Assembly: GCF_900188385.1 (NCBI RefSeq)
Contig: NZ_FZOI01000020.1
Location: forward strand, 1-64,000
From: Azospirillum sp. RU38E
Lineage (GTDB): Bacteria > Pseudomonadota > Alphaproteobacteria > Azospirillales > Azospirillaceae
Length of the DNA stretch: 64,000 bases
Direction of reading: 5' to 3'
Shown here: in pieces, positions 38,438 through 46,843 of the stretch
Layout of the letters: every line of letters begins with the position of its first letter
Position numbering within the stretch: the first letter of the stretch is position 1
The notes under the pieces: model-generated
Seen by the model: the letters and a program-made list of their open reading frames with translations, nothing else
Database searches by the model: none
What the model was told of the DNA's origin: nothing
Program-made: the position numbers and the translations under genes

Positions 38438-39364
38438 TTACCAGTGGAAGGCGTCAACCGTGCGGCGATCGCCGCGCAGGAAAGCGTCAGCCACCAGATG
38501 CAGCGGCGCTATATCGGCATCGATGCCAGCATTGGGCACCAGCTCGGCAAAGCGACGGTACAGGCCGGGATATTCCTGTTCCTTCTGTTCCACCTGCGCC
38601 ACGCCATCAATGGACATGGCCGCCCCGCCGCGCGACAGGGCCAGCACGCCGTCTTCGGCCTCCACCGTGATATCCCAGCTTTGCGGGCCGGTCTGCAGCC
38701 AGTGGAAATCGGCAGTCACCGGCAGGCCCGCCACATCCTTGAAGGACAGGGCGGCCGTCACCGGGGATTGCCGGTTGGCTGGGAAATCCAGCGTCGCCTG
38801 TTGCAGGATCAGCGGGTTGGGCAGGATGGCGGTGATGATCGACAGGGCATTGATGCCGGGGTCGAACACGCCCAGCCCACCCGGTTCCCACACCCAATCC
38901 TGGCCGGGGTGCCAATGGCGCACATCTTCCCGCCAGGTGATATGCACGCGGCGCAACCGGCGCTGGGCAATCCATTCCTTGGCCGGAATGACCGCCGGGG
39001 CGTAACGGGAATGCCAGGTGGCCATCAGCGCCAGTTTGCGCTGACGGGCCAGATCGATCAGATCATGCACCTCCGTCACCGTGGCGCCGGGCGGCTTTTC
39101 CATCATCACATGGCGCCCGCTTTCCAGCACGAAACGGGCAATCTCATGCCGGCTCTGCGGGGGGGTGCAGATGGAGACGGCCTCAATCTCCGGATGGGCG
39201 GCCAGCATTTCCGCCACATCATGATAGCTGGGCAGCCCATCGACCGTGGCGTGGCGGCTGGCCACGGCTACCAGATCGAAATCCGGGTTGGCATGAATGG
39301 CGGGGAAATGCTGGTCGCGGGCGATCTTGCCAACACCGACCAGCCCGAGCTTGATAGCAGCCAT
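38438..39364 (-). CDS. D-galactose 1-dehydrogenase (Gfo/Idh/MocA family)
   Basis: A 308-aa NAD(P)-dependent dehydrogenase. Rossmann motif GLVGVGKIARDQHFPAI, the EKPPGATVTE segment with the conserved Lys of the family, and WHSRYAPAV / EDVRHWHPGQDWVWEPGG. That last block is what I recall from Azospirillum and Pseudomonas galactose dehydrogenases, which oxidise D-galactose to galactonolactone. Start ATG 39364; the frame is open 89 codons beyond but reads through promoter sequence. Divergent from aldose 1-epimerase, which would supply the beta anomer. Confidence 0.88.
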   Translation of the reverse strand: MAAIKLGLVGVGKIARDQHFPAIHANPDFDLVAVASRHATVDGLPSYHDVAEMLAAHPEIEAVSICTPPQSRHEIARFVLESGRHVMMEKPPGATVTEVHDLIDLARQRKLALMATWHSRYAPAVIPAKEWIAQRRLRRVHITWREDVRHWHPGQDWVWEPGGLGVFDPGINALSIITAILPNPLILQQATLDFPANRQSPVTAALSFKDVAGLPVTADFHWLQTGPQSWDITVEAEDGVLALSRGGAAMSIDGVAQVEQKEQEYPGLYRRFAELVPNAGIDADIAPLHLVADAFLRGDRRTVDAFHW

Positions 39365-39442
39365 GGGCGGTTTCCAATCCTTCCTGTTCGGCCTGTCACT
39401 GCCCCGGCGGTGCGGCCGGGGCAAGGCGACCGTTTCATTGGC

Positions 39443-39456
39443 ATCATTTATATGAT
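39443..39456. promoter_or_regulatory. Candidate operator between galactose dehydrogenase and epimerase
   Basis: ATCATTTATATGAT is an imperfect palindrome (ATCAT/ATGAT arms) in the short AT-rich gap between divergent genes. Regulator unknown. Confidence 0.35.
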
Positions 39457-39503
39457 TAGTTCGGCAACACCAACCATAAACAATGGCCCCCCAGCAGACG
39501 GGA

Positions 39504-40592
39504 ATGATCGGGATGGAAACAAGAACGGCGGAATGCAGGCCCTTCGGCCAATTGAAACGGGGGGACAGCGTTGATTGCATTACCCTGCGTAATGGGGCGC
39601 TGTCGGCCAGCATCCTGACCATGGGCGCCACGTTGCAGGGGCTGGTGGTGCCGGACCGGGCGGGAGAGCCGGCCGATATTGTTCTGGGGCATGACGATCC
39701 GCAGGTCTATCTGGATCATGCCTGCTATCTGGGCAGCGTCGTCGGCCGCTATGCCAACCGCATTGCCGGCGGCCGTTTCAGCCTGGATGGGCAACCATGC
39801 CAAGTGGATGTGAATAACGGTCCCAACAGCCTGCATGGCGGGACCGGCGGCTTCCATCAACGAATCTGGCAGGTGGCGGGGCTGACGGCCGATCCGGTAC
39901 CGCAGGTAACCCTTTGCCTGGACAGCCCGGATGGCGACCAGGGTTTCCCCGGTCAGTTGCGCGCCAGCGCCACCTATCGCCTGCATGAAGACCGGCTGGA
40001 ACTGCTGCTGGAGGCGGTCAGCAACGCCCCCACCATCGTCAACCTGACCGGCCATGCCTATTTCAACCTAGCCGGTCAGGCGGCGGGGCGGGACATCAGC
40101 GGCCATCATCTGGAAATCGCCGCTGACAGCTTTCTGCCGGTGGATGCCACCGCCATCCCCAGCGGTCCGCCTCAGCCGGTGGCCGGCGGCTGGTTTGATT
40201 TCACCCGGCCCCGGCGGGTGGGCGCGGGGCTGGAAGGCGGCGGCGATCCGCAACTGGCGCTGGGTCATGGCTATGACCATGATTTTGTGCTGCGCGCCGG
40301 CCGTCAGCCGGAACCAACCTTCGCGGCCCGCCTGTCGGAGCCGGAAAGCGGCCGGGTGGTGGAGGTCTGGACAACCGAACCCGGCTTGCAATTCTATACC
40401 GGCAATTTCCTACCCGATGGCTTGCCCGGCAAGGGGGGCGCCACCTATGGCCGGCGCGGCGGCCTGTGCCTGGAGCCGCAGACCCATCCGGATACGCCCA
40501 ACCGCCCGGAATTTCCCCCCTGCCGGCTGGCCCCCGGCCAGATTTACCGCCACCGGATTCTTTATCGTTTCAGCAGCGATGCGGGGGCTTGA
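39504..40592 (+). CDS. galM: Aldose 1-epimerase (galactose mutarotase)
   Basis: About 362 aa; interconverts alpha and beta anomers of galactose or glucose. Characteristic segments: NRIAGGRFSLDG, NNGPNSLHGG, catalytic His region GHAYFNLAG, HGYDHDFVL and a C-terminal YRHRILYRF. No signal peptide, so cytoplasmic. Start is uncertain between ATG 39483 (no Shine-Dalgarno), 39504 and 39513 (GGGA upstream). Divergent from galactose dehydrogenase; the pair indicates oxidative galactose use. Confidence 0.92.
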   Translation: MIGMETRTAECRPFGQLKRGDSVDCITLRNGALSASILTMGATLQGLVVPDRAGEPADIVLGHDDPQVYLDHACYLGSVVGRYANRIAGGRFSLDGQPCQVDVNNGPNSLHGGTGGFHQRIWQVAGLTADPVPQVTLCLDSPDGDQGFPGQLRASATYRLHEDRLELLLEAVSNAPTIVNLTGHAYFNLAGQAAGRDISGHHLEIAADSFLPVDATAIPSGPPQPVAGGWFDFTRPRRVGAGLEGGGDPQLALGHGYDHDFVLRAGRQPEPTFAARLSEPESGRVVEVWTTEPGLQFYTGNFLPDGLPGKGGATYGRRGGLCLEPQTHPDTPNRPEFPPCRLAPGQIYRHRILYRFSSDAGA

Positions 40593-40655
40593 TCAGCCCC
40601 CGTTTCTACCGCATCCAGACTATCCCGCAACCAATGATAAGAAAAGGACAGGGTC

Positions 40656-41990
40656 ATGAAACGGGGCAAGATTGCTACATGGATGGCCGGGCTGCTGCTG
40701 TCGGCCGCCTGCCTGCCAGCCATGGCGGAGACCAGCATCATCCATGCCGGCCATCTGCTGGCCGTGCCGGGTGAAAAGGTGCTGGAACAGCAGAGCATCA
40801 TCGTCAGTGATGGGCGCATCAAGGATGTGCGCCCCGGCTATCTGGATGCGGCGGCGGCAGGGGTGGCCGATGCCAAGGTGATCGATCTGAAGGATGCCTG
40901 GGTGCTGCCCGGCCTGATCGACCTGCATGTGCATTTCGGCGGGGAGCTGGGGCCCGGCAGCCAGTTGGAAGAGGTGCAGGAAGACCCGGAAGAGACGGTG
41001 CTGAAAGGGGTTGCCTATGCCGGGCGCACCCTGCAGGCCGGCTTCACCACGGTGCGGGAACTGGGATCGCCGGCCCGCACCGGCTTTGCGCTCCGTGATG
41101 CCATCAACCAGGGTGCGGTGGAGGGGCCGACCATCTATGCCGCCGGGCACATGATTTCCATCACCGCCGGCCATGGCGACGCCAATGGTTTCAGCGAGGC
41201 GGTGACCCATGCGCTGCGGCCGGAAAGCGTGTGCAACGGCGCGGATGATTGCCGCCGCGCCGTGCGCGAACAGATCCGCATGGGGGCCGATGTCATCAAG
41301 CTGGCCACCACCGGCGGCGTTTTGTCCAACATCGCCGCCGGCACCGGACAACAGATGTTCGATGACGAGATCAAGGCCATCATCGACACCGCCCATCTGA
41401 TGGGCAAGCGCGTCGCCTCCCACGCCCATGCCGCGGCTGGCATCAATGCCGCGCTGCGGGCCGGCGTGGATACGGTGGAACATGGCAGCTACCTGGATGC
41501 CGAGTCCATCAAGCTGTTCCGCCAGACCGGCGCCTATCTGGTGCCGACCCTGCTGGCCGGCCATACGGTGACGGAGCTGGCGCGCAACAGCACCACCCTG
41601 ACCCCCGCCCAAAAGGAAAAGGCCCTGGAGGTGGGGCCGAAGATGCAAGCCTCCTTCGGGGGGGCGGTGAAGGCCGGGGTGAAGGTGGGTTTCGGCACCG
41701 ACAGCGGTGTCAGCCACCATGGGCTGAATGCGCAGGAATTCAAGCTGATGGTGGATGCCGGCATGGCGCCGGCCGACGCCATTCGTTCCGCGACCGTAAC
41801 GGCGGCGGAGGTGCTTGAAAAACAAAACAGAATTGGTGCCATCCGTACTGGTCTGGATGCCGATATCATCGCCGTGACGCGCGATCCGCTGGCCGATGTC
41901 ACCGCCCTGCAGCAGGTGGCCTTTGTCATGCGGCGCGGTCTGGTGCATCGCAGCGGCGGCCAGCCGATTGCCTTCGTCCCGGTCCCGTAA
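40656..41990 (+). CDS. Exported amidohydrolase (imidazolonepropionase/prolidase-like)
   Basis: A 444-aa metal-dependent hydrolase with a signal peptide (cleavage near AMA-ETS), so periplasmic or secreted. Amidohydrolase metal ligands: LIDLHVHFGG (HxH), KLATTGGVLS (the position of the bridging Lys), SHAHAAAGI, VEHGSY and FGTDSGV (catalytic Asp). Members of this subgroup hydrolyse Xaa-Pro or other C-terminal dipeptides and N-acyl compounds. The substrate here is unknown. 63 bp after galM on the same strand, but function is unrelated. Confidence 0.88.
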   Translation: MKRGKIATWMAGLLLSAACLPAMAETSIIHAGHLLAVPGEKVLEQQSIIVSDGRIKDVRPGYLDAAAAGVADAKVIDLKDAWVLPGLIDLHVHFGGELGPGSQLEEVQEDPEETVLKGVAYAGRTLQAGFTTVRELGSPARTGFALRDAINQGAVEGPTIYAAGHMISITAGHGDANGFSEAVTHALRPESVCNGADDCRRAVREQIRMGADVIKLATTGGVLSNIAAGTGQQMFDDEIKAIIDTAHLMGKRVASHAHAAAGINAALRAGVDTVEHGSYLDAESIKLFRQTGAYLVPTLLAGHTVTELARNSTTLTPAQKEKALEVGPKMQASFGGAVKAGVKVGFGTDSGVSHHGLNAQEFKLMVDAGMAPADAIRSATVTAAEVLEKQNRIGAIRTGLDADIIAVTRDPLADVTALQQVAFVMRRGLVHRSGGQPIAFVPVP

Positions 41991-42150
41991 CTCACTATAT
42001 CGATTCGATCTAACCTTCAAACTGGCGTGCCAAAGAATATTCCCCATTGGCCTATTGATGGGGCAATGTTGTTATATCAGGAAACAAACGGCGATGCCGG
42101 TAAGGGCAGAGAGACCGTTACACCCTGTCTATCGCGTTGGGAGGTGCAAC

Positions 42151-42978
42151 ATGGGATCGGATTGCCTGATCTATACCCGCCATGCCACAGAAGGTGTGGC
42201 GGAGATCATTTTCAATCGGCCCGCCGTGCTGAATGCCATGAATGTGGAAATGGCGGCCACGCTGGCCGGCATGGCGACGGAGGCGGCCAACGACCCGGCG
42301 GTGCGGGTGCTGGTACTGACCGGCCGTGGTACCAGCTTCATGTCGGGCGGGGACATCCCGGCCTTCCACAAGATGCTGTCGGCCCCGGCCGCTGAACGGC
42401 GGGATTATTTCACCAAGCTGATGGATTTCACCCATCAGTCCATCACCGCCCTGCGCCGCATGGAAAAGCCGGTGATTGCCGGGGTGCATGGCACGGCGGC
42501 GGGCCCCGGCCTGGGCATTGTGCTGGCCTGCGATCTGGTGGTGGCATCCGACCGGGCGGTCTTCCAGATGGCCTATGGTCCCCTGGGCACTACGCCCGAT
42601 GGTGGGGCCACCCATTCGCTGCCCCGTCTGGTCGGTTCCCGCCGGGCGGCCGAACTGGCCCTGCTGGACCGTCGGCTGACGGCGGCAGAGGCGCTGGAAC
42701 TGGGTATGGTCAACCGCGTCTGCCCGGCCTCGCGTCTGGCGGAGGAAACGCGCTGCACCGCCCGTCAGCTGGCCTTTGGCGCGGCCACGGCGTCGGGGCG
42801 GACCAAGCGGCTGCTCTATCTGTCGCTGGAACATAATTTCCAGCAGCAATTGACGGCGGAACGGGAAACCTTCCTGGCCGCCATCGACAGTGCTGAATTT
42901 GCCGAGGGCATCACCGCCTTCGTGGAACGCCGCCGCCCGCAATTCAGCCGCTGTGTCATGCCGGCCTGCGCTGAGTAG
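42151..42978 (+). CDS. Enoyl-CoA hydratase/isomerase family protein, PaaG-like
   Basis: A 275-aa crotonase-fold protein. The oxyanion-hole segment is SGGDIPAF and the second glycine turn HGTAAGPGLGI. Both catalytic Glu of classic enoyl-CoA hydratases are missing: the first position reads G in GPGLGI and the second is in MAYGPLGTTPDGGATHSLPRLVG. The Asp of PDGGAT matches PaaG-like isomerases, so isomerisation is more likely than hydration. ATG 42151 follows GGGAGG. Just downstream lie a hairpin repeat and an insertion-sequence relic, then the MarR cluster; no operator box of that cluster was seen upstream. Confidence 0.88.
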   Translation: MGSDCLIYTRHATEGVAEIIFNRPAVLNAMNVEMAATLAGMATEAANDPAVRVLVLTGRGTSFMSGGDIPAFHKMLSAPAAERRDYFTKLMDFTHQSITALRRMEKPVIAGVHGTAAGPGLGIVLACDLVVASDRAVFQMAYGPLGTTPDGGATHSLPRLVGSRRAAELALLDRRLTAAEALELGMVNRVCPASRLAEETRCTARQLAFGAATASGRTKRLLYLSLEHNFQQQLTAERETFLAAIDSAEFAEGITAFVERRRPQFSRCVMPACAE

Positions 42979-43080
42979 TACCAATCTCCCTTGATCACGG
43001 CCGATCGAGGGAGATTTTATGTTCCCTCAGGAGCCGGCCTCCAACCCGCCTAAAGGTCAACCTTTAGGCGGGTTGGTATA
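42979..43080. repeat. Composite hairpin repeat, copy 2 (modules A+B)
   Basis: It begins one base after the crotonase stop. Module A: AATCTCCCTTGATC (42983-42996) pairs with GATCGAGGGAGATT (43003-43016). Module B: a 17-bp stem 43041-43057/43060-43076 with CCAACCCGCCTAAAGGT. Both modules recur in inverted orientation at 62833-62990, with longer DNA between them. May also act as the crotonase terminator. Confidence 0.85.
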
Positions 43081-43124
43081 GGGCGTCGTGGTTCTTGTGC
43101 AACAGGATGGTGCGCGGTACGCAC

Positions 43125-43256
43125 CTATATCGGCCGAAGTCGGTGGGTGCGGGTTAGCCTCGAATGGTCCGGCAATGTCTCACCCAGGCAATTGTCGATA
43201 AACCAGCCGACTGCCAGATCGACCTGTGTCTCCCGCAGCAACCGCCGGACCGGAAC
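43125..43256 (-). pseudogene. Transposase fragment (DUF772/IS5-like, N-terminal part)
   Basis: Minus-strand translation reads RRLLRETQVDLAVGWF, then IDNCLGETLPDHSRLTR and a stop. This is the typical DUF772-type transposase pattern (ETQxNxAxRWF...PDHSxLxR). Only ~43 codons remain, with no start and no DDE core. It abuts the stop codon of the MFS gene at 43259. Confidence 0.7.
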
Positions 43257-43258
43257 GG

Positions 43259-44605
43259 TCACGCGGCGACGGGCTTTCCAGCCGGCGCGCCATCGCGCCG
43301 GATCGGCTTCAGCAGCAGGACCAGCAGCGCCACGGTGACGGGCGGTATGGCGATCATGGCCAGCGTGATTTCCAGCGTGAAGGAGGAGGCCAGCGCCACG
43401 CCGCCGAACAGCGGGGCCATGATTCCGCCAATGCGTCCGGCCCCGCCGGCCCAGCCGATGCCTGTGCTGCGCAGGGCGGTCGGGTAGATCTGGGTCATCA
43501 GCATGTTCAGTCCCGCCTGACCACCCGACTGGCAGAAGCTCCAACAGACCAGCAGCAGCACGAAACCGACCGTGCCGAACGGCACATGGCCCATCAGGAT
43601 CAGCGTCACCGCGATGCCGATATAATAAAGCGGGATCAGCCGGGTAGCCCCGATCCGGTCCATCAGGAAGCCGATGGTCACCGTTCCGATCATGCCGCCG
43701 ATGAAGCCGGTCATGGAAACGATGGCGAAACGCTGGATGGAGACGCCGCCCATTTCCTGGAAGAAGGTGGGCAACCAAGCTGCCAGCAGCGCAATATTGC
43801 CCATGGACAGGACGCAGGCGGCAAACAGGATGGCACTGGTGCGGGCGCGCCCGTCGCGGAACACGTCGATGACATGCGCCTTCACCTTCTTTCCACCGGT
43901 TTCCGCCGTCACGAACTGTTCCGCCCCCGTCAGGACCAGATGGCGGTCCATCCAGCTGATGGTGCGGGCAATGGCCGGGTGGCCGGGGTCACGACCAACG
44001 CGGTAGGTGAGCGATTCCGGCAGGAACAGCAGCAGCACCGGCGCCAGGGCCAGCGGCATCAACCCGCCCAGCCAGAAGCCGCTTTCCCAGCCATAATGCG
44101 GCACCAGCAGGGCGACGGCGGCCCCGGCGGCACTGCCGGCGCTGTATCCGGCAATGCCGATGGCGATGAACAGCGAGCGCCAGCGCTTGGGCGTGAATTC
44201 CGCCAGCAGCGCCATGGTGGTGGGCACGACACTGGCCAGGAACAGGCCCGACAGACCACGCAGGATGCCCACCATCATCAGCGAGGTGGAAAAAACGGTG
44301 ATGGTGGTCAGCAGGCCGAAAATGATGAAGGCAATGACCAGCATCCGCTTGCGCCCGTAATAGTCCGACAGCGGACTGATGACGAAGGCACCGATGGCCA
44401 GACCGGTCTGCTGCAGCACGAACACGATGGTCATGCTGGCCGGGGTCGTGCCGAAATCACCGGCGATGGCGGGCGCGATCTTGCCCACCATAAAGATGTC
44501 GAACCCGTCGATGAACATGGCCAGCGTGGTCAGGAAAAGCACAAGGCATTGCGGCAGGCCGATCTTGCGCTGGTCGATAAAGCTCTGCACGTCGAACGCG
44601 GACAT
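43259..44605 (-). CDS. MFS transporter, aromatic acid:H+ symporter (AAHS) type
   Basis: A 448-aa inner-membrane transporter with 12 helices. DGFDIFMVG in helix 1 and the loop motif SPLSDYYGRKR are diagnostic of the AAHS group, which takes up benzoate, 4-hydroxybenzoate, vanillate and similar acids. PESLTYRVGRD precedes the central loop. GGAGGGAG lies ~10 nt before the ATG. Divergent from the MarR gene; a TTGAT-GA-ATCAA box lies 111-122 nt upstream. Likely the entry step of the MarR-controlled pathway. Confidence 0.9.
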   Translation of the reverse strand: MSAFDVQSFIDQRKIGLPQCLVLFLTTLAMFIDGFDIFMVGKIAPAIAGDFGTTPASMTIVFVLQQTGLAIGAFVISPLSDYYGRKRMLVIAFIIFGLLTTITVFSTSLMMVGILRGLSGLFLASVVPTTMALLAEFTPKRWRSLFIAIGIAGYSAGSAAGAAVALLVPHYGWESGFWLGGLMPLALAPVLLLFLPESLTYRVGRDPGHPAIARTISWMDRHLVLTGAEQFVTAETGGKKVKAHVIDVFRDGRARTSAILFAACVLSMGNIALLAAWLPTFFQEMGGVSIQRFAIVSMTGFIGGMIGTVTIGFLMDRIGATRLIPLYYIGIAVTLILMGHVPFGTVGFVLLLVCWSFCQSGGQAGLNMLMTQIYPTALRSTGIGWAGGAGRIGGIMAPLFGGVALASSFTLEITLAMIAIPPVTVALLVLLLKPIRRDGAPAGKPVAA

Positions 44606-44715
44606 GAAGCAGCACTCCCTCCCTGAAGGGTGCCGGGTGGTTTCCGGCTATGTCATTGTGTTTGAAATGCTGGCCTGTTGACGAATGGCTGAAGGCCGTC
44701 CGCGTCGACCAGTCT

Positions 44716-44727
44716 TTGATGAATCAA
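44716..44727. promoter_or_regulatory. MarR box 1 (MFS promoter)
   Basis: TTGATGAATCAA, 5-bp arms around a 2-bp centre, upstream of the MFS transporter in the gap divergent with the MarR gene. Confidence 0.7.
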
Positions 44728-44835
44728 TAATATCCCCTGTTCCCCTTCAGCGCCAGCCCCCTTGACCCTGGTTGTGAAAAATATCGGCTCTCCCCTCCAG
44801 CCTGGAGGGTCGGCCACCAGAACGCTGGAATAACA

Positions 44836-44847
44836 TTGAGTGATCAA
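44836..44847. promoter_or_regulatory. MarR box 2 (marR promoter)
   Basis: TTGAGTGATCAA, about 56 nt upstream of the MarR ATG. Same form as box 1; suggests autoregulation. Confidence 0.65.
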
Positions 44848-44902
44848 CTAACAATGGGATTGGATCAGCCGTTGCTGACACTCAACGGGGGAAAGGCGAC
44901 TT

Positions 44903-45460
44903 ATGAAAAGGCAGTCCAGAACGGATGCGAGCTTGGGCCGCAGCACGGTGGAGACCGAAGCGGCGGACCCGGACAAGGGGGGGACGGCCCGCACGCCGCT
45001 TGAACTGCCAGGATGGAATGTCCCGAACCTGCAATTCTCCACCTTCCGGGTGACGCTGCTGGCCAAGGTGATTGACCGGCTGACAATCCGGCGGCTGGCG
45101 GAGCGGGGGGAACTCACCTATGCCGAATGGCGGGTGCTGGCCCGGCTGGGCACCATGCCGGAGGGGGGCACCGTGGGCCAGGTTGCCGACCTGGCCTGGG
45201 TCGACCGGGCCGAGGTCAGCCGTGCCGCCCGTTCGCTGGAGGAACGCGGATATACAAGGCGCCACGAAAACCCCAACGATCTGCGCACACCCATCCTGTT
45301 TCTCACCAAAACCGGGGAGAAACTGTACAAGGCGACGCTGAAGGAACGCGTCGCCTTCCATGAATCGCTGTTGGTCGACCTGTCGCCGGAGGAGCGGGTG
45401 GTGCTGGACGAGCTGTTATCCCGCATTGGCGACCGGCTGGCGCATCTGGTGAAAACCTAG
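44903..45460 (+). CDS. MarR-family regulator of the NTF2/DUF3237/CocE cluster
   Basis: A 185-aa regulator with an unusual ~40-residue polar N-terminal extension, then a MarR winged-helix core: ELTYAEWRVLARLG, recognition helix DRAEVSRAARSLEERG, wing RRHENPNDLRTPILFLT. Members of this subgroup typically sense aromatic or CoA-thioester ligands and repress catabolic genes. It sits at the centre of five transcription units that each carry a TTGAK-NN-ATCAA palindrome, including its own, making it the obvious binder. The first codons overlap no other gene; the Shine-Dalgarno is GGGGGAAAGG. Confidence 0.9.
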   Translation: MKRQSRTDASLGRSTVETEAADPDKGGTARTPLELPGWNVPNLQFSTFRVTLLAKVIDRLTIRRLAERGELTYAEWRVLARLGTMPEGGTVGQVADLAWVDRAEVSRAARSLEERGYTRRHENPNDLRTPILFLTKTGEKLYKATLKERVAFHESLLVDLSPEERVVLDELLSRIGDRLAHLVKT

Positions 45461-45490
45461 CCCTTTGTCAGCGACCGATTTCAAACATTG

Positions 45491-45502
45491 TTGATCCATC
45501 AA
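45491..45502. promoter_or_regulatory. MarR box 3
   Basis: TTGATCCATCAA with perfect 5-bp arms, 103-114 nt upstream of the NTF2-like gene at 45605. Confidence 0.7.
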
Positions 45503-45510
45503 TATAAAAG

Positions 45511-45530
45511 TTCATTGAGTTATCAATGAA
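45511..45530. promoter_or_regulatory. MarR box 4 (extended palindrome)
   Basis: Perfect 8-bp arms TTCATTGA/TCAATGAA around GTTA; contains the core TTGAGTTATCAA (45515-45526). Two helical turns (24 bp) from box 3, consistent with two bound dimers. Confidence 0.72.
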
Positions 45531-45604
45531 CAGATGTTACGCTTGAACCCTGTTTCGCCCGGCGTCGCGCTGGCACGCGCGGGCCATTTCCGGAAGAGGG
45601 ATCG

Positions 45605-46159
45605 ATGGCAGAGGTCTGCTGGCCGGACGGTGTTCCGGCGGTGATGCCGGCTGAGGATCGGGCCGAAATCACCGAGCTTTTCGCCCGTTATGCCTGGGGG
45701 CTGGACCTGGCCGATGAGGAACAGGTGCTGGACACCTTTGCCGAGGATGGGGAGTTCGACCATCTCTGGCAGGGCAAGGCGCAGGGCCGCGCGGCGATCC
45801 GCGCCCATCTGCGCAGCCTCTGGTATGATCGGCAGCATTGGTGGTTCGGCCGCCAGCATCTGTTCAACCATTTCATCATGGATCCGCGTCCGGAAGGGGC
45901 GCGGGTGCGCTGCTTTTTCCAGATTATCCAGTTCAACGCCGATTACGGCAGCAATTTCATCTTCGGCATCGGCACGCGGGACGACCGGCTGGTGAAACGC
46001 CATGGCCGCTGGAAGTTCCACCGTCTGTTCGTCAATGCCTGGACGAAGGCCGATCAGGTACCCTGGAGGGGCGAACGCACCATGGTGTCGCGCCCCTTCA
46101 ACGCCCCGCCCCCGGCCGATTGCCGGCCGTTCAGCGTACAGTCGCAGGACCCTTGGTGA
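45605..46159 (+). CDS. NTF2/SnoaL-like protein
   Basis: A 184-aa SnoaL_4-type protein of the NTF2-like superfamily. Visible: an N-terminal helix with ELFARYAWGLDLADEEQVLDTF, the strand GEFDHLWQGKAQGRAAI typical of the fold's cone, and a His/aromatic-rich stretch WWFGRQHLFNHF that would line the pocket. Enzymes with this fold include dehydratases, isomerases and cofactor-free lyases. Preceded by two MarR boxes and AGAGGGATCG. The exact reaction cannot be read from sequence, but linkage to an aromatic-acid transporter points to a catabolic enzyme. Confidence 0.82.
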   Translation: MAEVCWPDGVPAVMPAEDRAEITELFARYAWGLDLADEEQVLDTFAEDGEFDHLWQGKAQGRAAIRAHLRSLWYDRQHWWFGRQHLFNHFIMDPRPEGARVRCFFQIIQFNADYGSNFIFGIGTRDDRLVKRHGRWKFHRLFVNAWTKADQVPWRGERTMVSRPFNAPPPADCRPFSVQSQDPW

Positions 46160-46411
46160 TGGGGGGATGGTGCCACTCCATGACCATATCGGGGCATTGG
46201 GCACGGCATTCTCGGCCGCGCAGGTACAGGCTTCCATGGCGCTGTTCCGACCATTGCAGCCGGCCGTTGACGCGGCCCGATGGTTCAGCCCTTCATATCC
46301 AGGAAGGGGCCCCCGCCGGCCAGCCGTCTGTGCAACCTTGAAGGTGGTGTTGTCGGTGATGTTGCCACCCGGTCGATGCGGGCTCCCTGTGCTGGGCCGG
46401 CTAGAACGATA
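46160..46411. other. Convergent intergenic gap with possible coding remnant
   Basis: No gene called. On the minus strand, one frame gives NITDNTTFKVAQTAGG then GPFLDMKG and a stop near 46285, which looks protein-like but has no start. It may be the tail of a lost gene. No clear terminator seen. Confidence 0.3.
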
Positions 46412-46843
46412 TCAGGCAGGATCGCCGCGTCGTTTCCAGACCCGGCGGAACACAGCGGCGCGAATGCGGCTGAAATGGTCCCGGTCAATATCGTAGACGG
46501 CGAAGCTGTTAATATACATCCGCTCGCCCTGTCGCAGCGGGCCGGAGGTGAAATCCGGCACGTCTGTGACGGCCAGGAACTCCGATTCCAGTTCGGCGGC
46601 CAGTCGTGTCTCGCTGGCGAAGCAGTCCAGTACCGTGATGGTCCGCCGGGTCACGCGGCGAATGCCGGTATAGAAGCGGACGATCTCTGCACGCCCCTGC
46701 AATACCCGCCCATTGCCGATGGTCAGGCGGATATTGTCGGCATAATAGGAACAGGCGGTGGCGAAATCGCCATCATTGAAGGCGGCGATATAGCGGGTGA
46801 AGGCGGCGGTGGCATCCGGCGCAAAGCGGCTGGGCTGGGTCAT
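46412..46843 (-). CDS. NTF2/SnoaL-like protein
   Basis: A 143-aa NTF2-like protein: FTRYIAAFNDGDFATACSYY, IGNGRVLQGRAEIVRFY and the C-terminal strand pattern around RMYINSFAVYDIDRDHF. The ATG overlaps the stop of the preceding gene (ATGA), so it is translationally coupled to another protein of the same fold; the two may form a heteromer. Third gene of the DUF3237-NTF2-NTF2 operon. Function unknown. Confidence 0.82.
   Translation of the reverse strand: MTQPSRFAPDATAAFTRYIAAFNDGDFATACSYYADNIRLTIGNGRVLQGRAEIVRFYTGIRRVTRRTITVLDCFASETRLAAELESEFLAVTDVPDFTSGPLRQGERMYINSFAVYDIDRDHFSRIRAAVFRRVWKRRGDPA

Noticed and set aside
38438-39631. Long form of galactose dehydrogenase starting at 39631
   Set aside because: The extra 89 codons read through the divergent promoter and the start of galM; the Rossmann fold begins at ATG 39364.
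43257-43778. Minus-strand frame upstream of the transposase relic
   Set aside because: This part is an out-of-frame reading of the MFS gene; only 43125-43256 looks like transposase.
45565-45590. Possible sigma-54 promoter (TGGCACGCG) before the NTF2 gene
   Set aside because: Only the -24 half matches; no TTGC at the required distance.
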